From the NCBI GenBank assembly GCA_016169945.1, contig JADLSH010000369.1, forward strand, positions 5,598,001 to 5,662,000: a DNA stretch of 64,000 bases. Reading direction: 5' to 3'. The position numbers and the translations under genes were made by a program. The notes under the pieces were generated by a model, which saw only the letters and a program-made list of their open reading frames with translations, was not told the origin of the DNA and did not search any database. Each line of letters opens with the position of its first letter. Positions within the stretch are counted from its first letter, which is position 1. Below are positions 51,701-62,000 of this stretch, one piece after another. The DNA comes from Trachythela sp. YZ-2020 (taxonomy: Eukaryota > Cnidaria > Anthozoa > Malacalcyonacea > Clavulariidae).

Positions 51701-54305
51701 GGGAGTAAATAAGTTGGAGAACACGGACTCGTGGTTAAAAATCCTATATTGTGAACCATCAATATATCGTCTGTCGTTGGACGTTTTCATATCTCATAAG
51801 GGCAATTAGTTGGTAAAATTTTAGACGATGCTACTCTGAGCTCTGAGTGGATCCCATAGAAATAGTAGATATAGAATGCGCACTTGATCACGAATCGTGT
51901 CTCCACTTTTTCTCATGCGTGCCCGGCCTTATTGAATTTAACTAGGAGTGAAAACTACAAAGTATATAAAACAAAGCTATAAACTAAGTTTTCATCGTCT
52001 CAAAGTCAAAGTTTGTCTTGCTGTCTAATTTACAGTTAAAATGTAGTTTAGAAATATCGAGTTCTCTTGAGGCAGAATAACACTTTGAGTGCTGGATACA
52101 GTAGTGCATTTTACAGAAACAACTAAAATTAAAATTGAAAAGTCGTGCGGCATTTTTAAAAATAAAGTAGTTTCGCGTATAAAACATCACATAATAATAC
52201 TCTTGAAACATGTTTTGCTCTGATTATCACCGTTTCACTAATAATTGTTCAATTTATCTCATCGGAAATAACGAAATTATACTTCGTCAGCTTTTAATAG
52301 TGAAACAAATAAATTGTTTTAGGCACTTTTAGCAAAAACTATAAGGCAATATAGTCTATATAGTTGTTGTGAAATTATCGTTGAAAGCTGTCGTTTCAAA
52401 AACATTGCCTCAAACAACGCAGAAAAATAGATATGAAAAGTAATTGTCCGAGTTTAGAAAGACTATTGAACTCCAGATATATGTTATAAAACGATTGAAA
52501 TATTTTTAAACATACAGTACCTATTCACTTTGAGTGTTGTTTTTTCTTTGAGTGTTGTTTTGGTTTTCACAGCAACCCCGAAACTATATTTTTAAACAGT
52601 AATTTCGGACTTATCTTCGCACTCCTCGCAACCCCGCGAAATTCCCTGTTGCAGTAGACTGGAACGAGTCAAATGCCCTTATGAATCCGCCATTTTGTGG
52701 AGACAAAATTTTGACGGAGACGAGATAGGAGTACGCATTCTACATCTAATACTTTTATGGTGGATCCACACCAGGCAAGCTGAAAAAATGCTTGACCGCA
52801 GTGGGAATCGAATCCGCAACCTTTGGTTTGCTGTCCAACGAGCTAGTCTAGTCACAATCATTAAATTTAAGATCATATGCATGATATTTAACATTTATTC
52901 GCCGAAGGTGAAGTCGAGGTTTTTATTCACCGATATTCACCGAGCCTGAGGCGAATAATTGTTTTAGTAAAATAGGTATTATTTGGAAAAAAATAAAAAA
53001 TGCACATTTCAAAAATATTTACGATAATTGAATATTTACGATAAAAGCGGCTTAAAAACGCTTTAGGTGATTATTGCGTATTAATCCGAGGTAGCGCAAC
53101 CAATCAGCGTTGACTAATACAGATATAGAAGGAACTAGACTAAGTTCCGAAATATATCACCTACTCTAACCGACTTGACCTTCCTAGCTCAGTTGGTTAC
53201 TAGAGCATTGGAGTAGCAAACCAAATGTTGCAGCTTAATATCATTTAATTAGTTGGAAACTTTTAGCAAATTCAAATGAAACATATTCAAGACAATTTTA
53301 ATTATTAATAATGAATAGATCTATCCACAATAGATGCAGCTATAATCACCTCAGAAATATCTATTGATGAAGTACCATTGCAGGAAACCCCTTTAAAAAA
53401 ATTTTCTATTCCCCTCTAAAATATTAGTTGATAGGTAGTCAACCTTCACTGCTCACCAATTTCTTCACTGCTTCGAAAACCTTAGAAAATTGCTTTACCT
53501 CTTCTGAAATTGCTATTTTACACTACCCCTTCAGAAATTACAAACTTGGTTTCACCTCGATAAAATGATAACAATAAAATGGCTTTTTTCATGACTTTCC
53601 CCCGAATGCCTCAAATGCTGTTCTAGAGACCCAAGAAATTCAGAATTTCTCCGGATGCCCCTAGCTAGCATTCTCGTGGCATTGTTGCTCGTGTTTGGGA
53701 ATCTATGTTTGTTTTGTCCCCCAAAAGTCAAGGCCTTGGCCACGCCACTGCTCAGAAACTTGGACTTTTTTTCCACCCTCAGCAAACCTGGATATAAATG
53801 GAAGGGCCTTAATTTAAAATGCAAATATGATATAACTCATATAAGCAACAATCAACCTTTTAAATGACACTCCTGGATTAAGAAATGATCTCCACACTTT
53901 TTCACGAACATTGCAATATTTACTAACTGGTTCTGTTGTATTAAGACATATTTCCTGGTCTAACATTGCTAGCTCATTACTATGTCCAAGCCGTTTCAGG
54001 ACCACTGGTAATTTATCATATACGCCATACCATACACCTTTCACAGACTCACTCTTCCAAAAATAGTTCTCTTGTACTTTCATATCTCCAGAGGAGATAG
54101 CCTGACAAACACTTTCCAATATTCCAAAACAAGCTGGGCACTTGTCAAGCTGCACAAGAGAGTCGTCTATCATATGTAGCTCAGATTTCACCATCAGATA
54201 AACACTAATTAAAACTGCCAGTGCAATACTTAGACAACTTACACAACATAACACTCTCAAACAGAAACCATTTCTTCTGAAGAAGCTAGGTCTGAAAAAG
54301 TTCAT
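48410..54305 (-). CDS. DIPK2: DIPK2 (DIA1/HASF-family divergent protein kinase domain protein), four exons
   Basis: Exons 54305-53857, 51561-51411, 50328-50022, 48735-48410; phases 2, 0, 1 all fit and the product is 410 aa, close to the 430 of human DIPK2A. Residues about 16-38 are a hydrophobic signal-anchor. LDKCPACF (53-60) and VVLKRLG (101-107, Lys104) with LDQEIC follow, the family's start of the kinase-like fold. Exon 3 has GRVIVVEYVG, MALYMYDVVLNNFAV (Asp268, Asn273) and VKLIDCEHVLIVD (Asp286, in the DFG place). Exon 4 has DHNYYAICRNIL and GLLHSPP. Known: secretory-pathway/Golgi proteins of the FAM69 group, partly secreted, with uncertain catalysis. An in-frame TGA precedes the ATG. 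Tail-to-tail with SHPRH. Confidence 0.92.
48974..49560. mobile_element. 587-bp inverted-repeat element in DIPK2 intron 3
   Basis: AGAGTGGTSATTATTTATGG-like ends in inverted orientation, followed by GGGGTTGG.AAATGGG. Interior has CCCCCC tracts. Non-coding. Confidence 0.7.
50022..50328 (-). CDS. DIPK2: DIPK2 exon 3: kinase-like catalytic region
   Basis: Acceptor TTTTCAG, donor GTAAGT. Codes residues 201-302, with the paired DVVLNNFAV and LIDCEHV blocks that stand where the catalytic and metal-binding loops are in kinases. Confidence 0.92.
50827..50964. mobile_element. 138-bp MITE in DIPK2 intron 2
   Basis: GGGGCCGGTTGTATAAAA and GGAGCCGGTTGTATAAAA at opposite ends, with GTAGTTAA words inside on both arms. 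A half copy sits at 19305-19355. Confidence 0.8.
51126..51201. repeat. Hairpin of 76 bp in DIPK2 intron 2
   Basis: CAACCTCGTACCCAG and GACTTCTGCGCTTG pair with CAAGCGCAGAAGTC and CTGGGTACGAGGTTG around a 7-base loop, with an extra GGGTACTT on one side. GC content is higher than the surroundings. Confidence 0.8.
51411..51561 (-). CDS. DIPK2: DIPK2 exon 2
   Basis: 151 bp. Encodes FMECPCTQFASMVENKL and ITNLHFNQELLFLQ, ending in phase 0 at GTACAT. The acceptor ATCAAG is chosen because it matches the phase-2 end of exon 1; an in-frame alternative (CATGCAG, 51552) would not. Confidence 0.75.
52800..52850 (-). repeat. tRNA-like SINE head, minus strand
   Basis: A-box-like TAGCTCGTTGG (52845-52835) and B-box GGATTCGATTCCC (52815-52803) at tRNA-like spacing, with GCAAACCAAAGGTTGCG between. 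Lies in DIPK2 intron 1. Confidence 0.6.
53185..53236 (+). repeat. tRNA-like SINE head, plus strand, B-box lost
   Basis: TAGCTCAGTTGG (53185-53196) then GTAGCAAACCAAATGTTGCAG, clearly related to the head at 52800-52850 but in opposite orientation and without the TTCGA box. Confidence 0.5.
53857..54305 (-). CDS. DIPK2: DIPK2 exon 1: signal-anchor and CPACF motif
   Basis: 149 codons plus two bases, donor GTTGAT. Short basic N-terminus (MNFFRPSFFRRNG), then LRVLCCVSCLSIALAVLISV. One N-glycosylation sequon NTT at about 122-124, consistent with a lumenal fold. Confidence 0.88.
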
Positions 54306-54583
54306 TAGTCACAATAGAATGAGTAAAAATGTTTTAAAAGTTTTGCCAATAAGTGACCGCCACTGATATACTTGTGTGGTTGTTTCTCTGGAAAAATTAT
54401 GAATAAATTATATAACAATGGCAGTGAGAATTCCTTTGCAAGAGCGCTGAAATTCCTTAGTTTTCCAAAAATTCCTTAAATTTCTTCATTCACTTTTCTG
54501 TGGGGGTGGTAAAGGGTATTTTCGTGAGCCATGAATTCACAGGAGGCCCAGGCTCTGTGCCGCCTGCCTGCGACTTGAATGAC

Positions 54584-54663
54584 AAGTCGTTGAACAAACT
54601 CAAAATACAAATTCAAAGTTGTCCAATCAGGTTTGAGTGTATTTTGAGTTTGTTCAACGACTT
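54584..54663. repeat. Perfect 26-bp-stem hairpin near the DIPK2 start
   Basis: Arms 54584-54609 and 54638-54663 are exact inverted copies (AAGTCGTTGAACAAACTC...), with a 28-base loop. About 280 bp upstream of the DIPK2 ATG. Confidence 0.9.
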
Positions 54664-55358
54664 CCTCACGAATTTTAGAGCGAATTTAAGCTCTTTGATT
54701 AAAGCATCATTGTTTTGAGAGTTGTACGGTATCATTCTTGCAGGGATATCGATTAATCTCGAAAGAAATGCATTTAAAAAAATCGAGGATAGTTTCGTGT
54801 AACATATGCCAAGTCTGGGCTATTTTGGTCTCAATGTTTCCTTCCTTCCCTTCCTCGTTATAAGGAAGTCTCCTGTGGTGAATTGGCAATATTTGTTCCC
54901 GTGAAATGTGAAACGGCGGATTTTTGTGTCATGAAACGTGAGCGGTGAGCATAGATATAATAGTGGCGGTGAGCCGTGATTGCCGGTAATTTTTGTGAAC
55001 GAGCAGTGAGAACGTCAAGAAGAGCAATGCTATGGATGTAACAATTTTCCTTATAAATGTATTTTCTTGATTTTTTATTTGATATACATACATTATGTGG
55101 TCTTTAAATAATTGTTGAAATTGGTTTCGAAAACGTAAAAATTTGGCAAAGGGTTAAAGAACGGCATTAAATATACTCACTTTATAAAATAGAATTTACA
55201 CAGTTGAAAACGTATTTTATAATTTTCGTGAAATGGCTAATTTTTTACATGTGAAACGTGAAATGACTGTTTTACCTCACGTGAAACGTGATCCGTACCC
55301 CTTCCCCCTTTACCACCCTCTTATGTGATTTTTGCAAAGATTTTTGTCCGACGACGGA
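54664..55358. other. Upstream spacer of DIPK2
   Basis: AT-rich. Repeated words GTGAAACGTGA and CGTGAGCGGTGAGC (54900-55000 and 55250-55290). No gene. Confidence 0.4.
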
Positions 55359-55525
55359 TTACCAAAACCGCGGATGCTTCCTGTCGCCCGAAATAGCGTG
55401 CCTTGTTTTCGTGTCAAAACATTCAGTCACTGCATTCCTACACCTATTACTGTTATGTTCTATCCTGCACAATTGCCACAAGGCACGTTATTTCGGGCAA
55501 CAGGAAGCATCCGCGGTTTTGGTAA
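55359..55525. repeat. 47-bp-stem inverted repeat in the DIPK2 / 55799-gene spacer
   Basis: Arms 55359-55405 and 55479-55525 match at 45 of 47 positions (TTACCAAAACCGCGGATGCT...). Both mismatches are transitions that would still pair as G-U in RNA. The loop is 73 bases. Confidence 0.9.
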
Positions 55526-55798
55526 TAAAGGTATAATTGTATAAATTAGTAACTTTGAAAACCAAATCTCATTTTACATTGCCGATATTTTGCTTGCTAT
55601 TAAAACAAGCTCAGAATGCAACAAAAAATGAATGAGAAATGAGAATGATACAGTAATATCAGCCAGGTGCACAGAAAAACTGTGTCGTCCTTACAACTAT
55701 GCAATTTTCCTGTTTTTAAGGATAAACTCTGGATAAATTCAATGCTGAACATTAGAAATATAGTTCCCATGGCAACATATTGACAACTAAAAATCAAG

Positions 55799-57973
55799 AT
55801 GGAGGAAAGCGAAGGCCTTAGGTTTGATATTTGAAATATATTTTCATTTTACTTTAGCTGTTTTGCCAACTTTAACACTTTGCTTTTTGCAGGAAGGAAA
55901 GACAAGAGTTTGATTATACAGCCAGTAATGAAGCTATTGAATATTTGGCAAATATCAGTAAGTTTAGTTAAAGTTTATAGTTTAAAACCAGTGATGGCAT
56001 CATGGCTCAGATGGCTGTAGCCTGCTGCCAAGGTATATTAGGAAATACTAAATAAATACAATATACAATCCATATTCCGAATAAAAGCATCTTGTGCGCT
56101 CTGCTATATACAGTGTCTTGTTAACTCAAATTTTGAGCACACAGGATGCTTTTATATTTTTGTATTATATTTCCTACAGACCTATACTATAGAGGTTCAG
56201 ACCGGCACAATGAACCAATCAGGTGCGTTTAATCTACCCGATTAACCAATCAGATGCGTACTGAGCCAGTGAGAGGTAGCGGTAGTGGCAGTCAAATCTG
56301 AACGACTGAACCTCTCTAATATATTAATGGTATTAAACAATAATAGCATTAAACAATAATAACACTTAATACATTTGTACAAATGTCCACTAATAATTTC
56401 CAGAAATTGAACCTTTGACACTTACATTCAACCAATATACATGGAGTACATTAAACGCCACATACATTCATGTTGTTATGGTATTGGCATTTAATATCCC
56501 TTGAACTCACCCACCTTAGGTAATGTTGATCATTGCTTAGACATGCAGATTATGGAATATTTTTGCTAATATTGCTAGTATTGACTTCCCAATTAACAAC
56601 TGAAGTAGAATTGCCTTAATTGTCTTAGCCACAGTAAACCACATAACAGTTTCTGAAACTAGAATTAACCTGAGGGCTTTGCCCAGGCCATTAGTGTGTG
56701 TTGGGTAACTGCAAGCCCATGATTGGAAATTTTGCCCAAAAATTGACACTTATCTTAACCGTGCATGGAAGCATGCATAGATTGTACATGTTGATTGAAT
56801 TGTTCTGAATATTAGTGCCAACTGCTAAATTATTTCAAGATATAGTCACTAAAGTTATCTATTTATTGATAAAAATTTAAAGCAAAGAAAAAGGCTAAAG
56901 GCCTAGTTAAATTCACTTCAATTTAAACTTGCAATTTGTGCTTAATTGTCTCTGACCAAAACTGATATCCGGTGGGTTGTACATGAAGTAGGCCTTCAAC
57001 CAACTCAATAAACGTTTAGACTATTTCTTCGGGGCTTGGTATATGGTTCTCTCTTTGTTGTAGAATTATTCTCGAAACCAATTTGTTGGGATAACTCATC
57101 ACAAACGTGATTTAATTTCTGAATTTTGTTCTTCCTCATTGCTCATGGGCAAATTCAAATATTGATAAGACTTTTTGCAACACTTATCTTATATTTTCGC
57201 AGTGGTGTGATATATAGTCAAGATAGCGATCAACACTGTTTTCAATAATAGTTGTAATAGCAGGCTGTACTTAAAAAATATCTGTGACCTGTGCTCAAAA
57301 TTTCCAGATGAAAGTGAATTATAAATTTTGCAAATAAACATTTAGAGATAAGCGGCTGTGAATTAGGCCTAATAGATGGCGATTAACCACCTTTTATTGA
57401 AAACACTGGGTCAATAGTAGAAATTGATCCACTTTTTCTAGAAAGTAAAGTGTTAGAATTAAGAGTGCTAAGAAAGCTGTTGAGTATTGATGGAAGTCAA
57501 CAAATCGTTTCCAAATGCTCTTTCTGTATATACAATACCCCAATAGTGTCAATGTGTCAAATATATAACTTATACCTGTGGTCCGTGGAAGGCTACAGAC
57601 AGGTCGCGGAAAGCTTGTAATTAAAGAAAAGAGGGTTCGTTTTGTTTATATCAATAACATTTCCTTATCATATATTTAATACTTTTTGAATGCCTGCAGC
57701 CATTGCCAGGCAGAAGAGTTTGCTTTGGCGTGAGTGCATGATGAATGTTGGGCAGTTAACTGCTGAGTGGTATTGCCCACCATGGGCAGCGAGCCCTGTT
57801 AGCCTAGGATAATATTTGGTCCATATTAATCTCCGTATTTTATTCCAATGTTGTTTTTTGAATTTTTTTCAATACCGCAACAGCCTATTATTAACTGAAA
57901 ATAATTTTTAGCTCCACAAGACTGGAGTGCAATACGTTTGTCTGAAACGTTAATGACAACATCAGAAGATAAG
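55799..57973 (+). CDS. 5' part of an unrecognised gene (three exons, partial)
   Basis: Exons 55799-55821, 55893-55957 and 57912-57973; phases 2, 1, 0 fit and all sites are GT/AG. It reads MEESEGLR, then KERQEFDYTASNEAIEYLAN, then PQDWSAIRLSETLMTTSEDK: 50 acidic residues, soluble, no motif I know. Reading through the last donor (GTTAGT) would end at 58141. Otherwise the gene continues past or beyond the repeat array. Head-to-head with DIPK2, about 1.5 kb apart. Confidence 0.5.
55974..57911. other. Putative intron of the 55799 gene
   Basis: AT-rich sequence with no exon or clear repeat that I can support. Confidence 0.4.
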
Positions 57974-58375
57974 GTTAGTTTCTTAAAGGTTGTATGCAGT
58001 CGTTATAAAACAGGATTACATCCCCTGACCACTGTGGCAACAAAACCACCAAACCGTTCAAGCAAGCTCTTCCCAACAGGCTCTTTGCGTATTGCTATTC
58101 CCATAGTCACACTTTATGTTAACCTATTGTATAGCGCCTAGGGACAAGGCAGATGTTTTCGTAATTTTGTAGTGCATGTGGTATCGGCACACCTAGAAAT
58201 GTTTCTCTTTCTTAGTACCCTATGCATAATATGCAGAAAGAGATCCTTGTTTTGTACAGATAAAAGCTCCAGTATCATTTTCAACACTACATTGTATAAA
58301 ACAACAAGAATGTTAAATTTTATAGAACAGTTTACTGTTGCCTCCACACATTTTGTCACCATATTCCACAAATCC

Positions 58376-58754
58376 CAGGGCCTTTTTTAAGAAATCGTTA
58401 GTGGGGGGGCCATCATCGAAAGGGGATGTAACAAGTAGGTGGTGTATTACAGGTGTGGGAAGCTGAAGGGGGGTCTGGGGGTCCTCCCCAGAAAATGTTT
58501 GTATTCTTGAGTCTCTGTGGCTTGATTTCCTGCATTTTCAGAGACAATTTTTGATATAGCCCATCTAAACGGAGCCAGGTTTTGTTGTGAGAATACCATA
58601 ACTTTCCTCTAAACGCAGTTTTTTCCCCTTTTTTGCTTATATTTTGGACAAAAGGGACGTTCACTGGGGGGGGGGGAAATAGCTTACTGGGGGGGCCAAC
58701 ATGGGGGCTGGGAGGGCTTTGGCCCCTCCAGTACATTAGTTAAAAAAGGCCCTG
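58376..58754. mobile_element. 379-bp hAT-type MITE
   Basis: CAGGGCCTTTTTTAA at both ends in inverted orientation. Flanks ACAAATCC (58368-58375) and ACAAATCT (58755-58762) match at 7 of 8, as for hAT. The interior has GGGGGGGCCA tracts like those in the foldback element at 43615-44942. Confidence 0.85.
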
Positions 58755-59068
58755 ACAAATCTAGGAACTCGAGTGAATGCCTAAGTTGGCGTCTTGTTTT
58801 TCATCGCTTTAAATTGACAAAAATAATCAGCTAAGCTTCCGGAACGCGTGTTAGAAAAAGCCACGAGATACATGTATATGAGTTTTTCTTCAAACAATCT
58901 CAGTCTGTATATATATACATTTGTTGTTAAACAATCTAAACGGTTTCAAAAAGCTTTAGAAGGCACTCACTCACTTCACAGATGAAGGTCAAAGTTTAAA
59001 CTGCATCTCTCATTCTACTTATTAATTGCCACCAACTGACAAGACTAGTACTTTCTCACTCGAACCAT

Positions 59069-62000
59069 ACTGTATAATCTCTTACTGTATAATCTCTTAC
59101 TGTATAATCTCTTACTGTATAATCTCTTACTGTATAATCTCTTACTGTATAATCTCTTACTGTATAATCTCTTACTGTATAATATCTTACTGTATAATAT
59201 CTTACTGTATAATATCTTACTGTATAATCTCTTACTGTATAATCTCTTACTGTATAATCTCTTACTGTATAATCTCTTACTGTATAATCTCTTACTGTAT
59301 AATCTCTTACTGTATAATCTCTTACTGTATAATCTCTTACTGTATAATCTCTTACTGTATAATCTCTTACTGTATAATCTCTTACTGTATAATCTCTTAC
59401 TGTATAATCTCTTACTGTATAATCTCTTACTGTATAATCTCTTACTGTATAATCTCTTACTGTATAATCTCTTACTGTATAATCTCTTACTGTATAATCT
59501 CTTACTGTATAATCTCTTACTGTATAATCTCTTACTGTATAATCTCTTACTGTATAATCTCTTACTGTATAATCTCTTACTGTATAATCTCTTACTGTAT
59601 AATCTCTTACTGTATAATCTCTTACTGTATAATCTCTTACTGTATAATCTCTTACTGTATAATCTCTTACTGTATAATCTCTTACTGTATAATCTCTTAC
59701 TGTATAATCTCTTACTGTATAATCTCTTACTGTATAATCTCTTACTGTATAATCTCTTACTGTATAATCTCTTACTGTATAATCTCTTACTGTATAATCT
59801 CTTACTGTATAATCTCTTACTGTATAATCTCTTACTGAAAAATATCTTACTGTATAATCTCTTACTGTATAATCTCTTACTGAAAATCTCTTACTGTATA
59901 ATCTCTTACTGTATAATCTCTTACTGAAATAATCTCTTACTGTATAATCTCTTACTGTATAATCTCTTACTGTATAATCTCTTACTGTATAATCTCTTAC
60001 TGTATAATCTCTTACTGTATAATCTCTTACTGTATAATCTCTTACTGTATAATCTCTTACTGAAAAATATCTTACTGTATAATCTCTTACTGTATAATCT
60101 CTTACTGAAAAATCTCTTACTGTATAATCTCTTACTGTATAATCTCTTACTGTATAATCTCTTACTGTATAATCTCTTACTGTATAATCTCTTACTGAAA
60201 AATCTCTTACTGTATAATCTCTTACTGTATAATCTCTTACTGTATAATCTCTTACTGTATAATCTCTTACTGTATAATCTCTTACTGTATAATCTCTTAC
60301 TGTATAATCTCTTACTGTATAATCTCTTACTGAAAAATCTCTTACTGTATAATCTCTTACTGTATAATCTCTTACTGTATAATCTCTTACTGTATAATCT
60401 CTTACTGTATAATCTCTTACTGTATAATCTCTTACTGAAAAATCTCTTACTGTATAATCTCTTACTGTATAATCTCTTACTGTATAATCTCTTACTGAAA
60501 AATCTCTTACTGTATAATCTCTTACTGTATAATCTCTTACTGTATAATCTCTTACTGTATAATCTCTTACTGAAAAATATCTTACTGTATAATCTCTTAC
60601 TGTATAATCTCTTACTGTAAAATCTCTTACTGTATAATCTCTTACTGTATAATCTCTTACTGTATAATCTCTTACTGAAAAATATCTTACTGTATAATCT
60701 CTTACTGTATAATCTCTTACTGTATAATCTCTTACTGTATAATCTCTTACTGTATAATCTCTTACTGTATAATCTCTTACTGTATAATCTCTTACTGTAT
60801 AATCTCTTACTGTATAATCTCTTACTGTATAATCTCTTACTGAAAAATATCTTACTGTATAATCTCTTACTGTATAATCTCTTACTGTATAATCTCTTAC
60901 TGTATAATCTCTTACTGTATAATCTCTTACTGTATAATCTCTTACTGTATAATCTCTTACTGTATAATCTCTTACTGTATAATCTCTTACTGTATAATCT
61001 CTTACTGTATAATCTCTTACTGTATAATCTCTTACTGTATAATCTCTTACTGTATAATCTCTTACTGTATAATCTCTTACTGTATAATCTCTTACTGTAT
61101 AATCTCTTACTGTATAATCTCTTACTGTATAATCTCTTACTGTATAATCTCTTACTGTATAATCTCTTACTGTATAATCTCTTACTGTATAATCTCTTAC
61201 TGTATAATCTCTTACTGTATAATCTCTTACTGTATAATCTCTTACTGTATAATCTCTTACTGTATAATCTCTTACTGTATAATCTCTTACTGTATAATCT
61301 CTTACTGTATAATCTCTTACTGTATAATCTCTTACTGTATAATCTCTTACTGTATAATCTCTTACTGTATAATCTCTTACTGTATAATCTCTTACTGTAT
61401 AATCTCTTACTGTATAATCTCTTACTGTATAATCTCTTACTGTATAATCTCTTACTGTATAATCTCTTACTGTATAATCTCTTACTGTATAATCTCTTAC
61501 TGTATAATCTCTTACTGTATAATCTCTTACTGTATAATCTCTTACTGTATAATCTCTTACTGTATAATCTCTTACTGTATAATCTCTTACTGTATAATCT
61601 CTTACTGTATAATCTCTTACTGTATAATCTCTTACTGTATAATCTCTTACTGTATAATCTCTTACTGTATAATCTCTTACTGTATAATCTCTTACTGTAT
61701 AATCTCTTACTGTATAATCTCTTACTGTATAATCTCTTACTGTATAATCTCTTACTGTATAATCTCTTACTGTATAATCTCTTACTGTATAATCTCTTAC
61801 TGTATAATCTCTTACTGTATAATCTCTTACTGTATAATCTCTTACTGTATAATCTCTTACTGTATAATCTCTTACTGTATAATCTCTTACTGTATAATCT
61901 CTTACTGAAAAATCTCTTACTGTATAATCTCTTACTGTATAATCTCTTACTGTATAATCTCTTACTGTATAATCTCTTACTGTATAATCTCTTACTGTAT

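Noticed and set aside
55893..57973. These exons as the 3' end of SHPRH
   Set aside because: Phases would fit after exon 31, but the exon at 47372-47468 also fits and encodes the conserved SHPRH ending ([10 protein letters not shown]) with a stop. A separate ATG exon at 55799 fits these exons better.
59026..59838. 270-codon Tyr-Cys-Ile-Ile-Ser repeat protein
   Set aside because: Produced by a 15-bp tandem repeat whose period is a multiple of three; it ends only where a variant unit introduces a stop.
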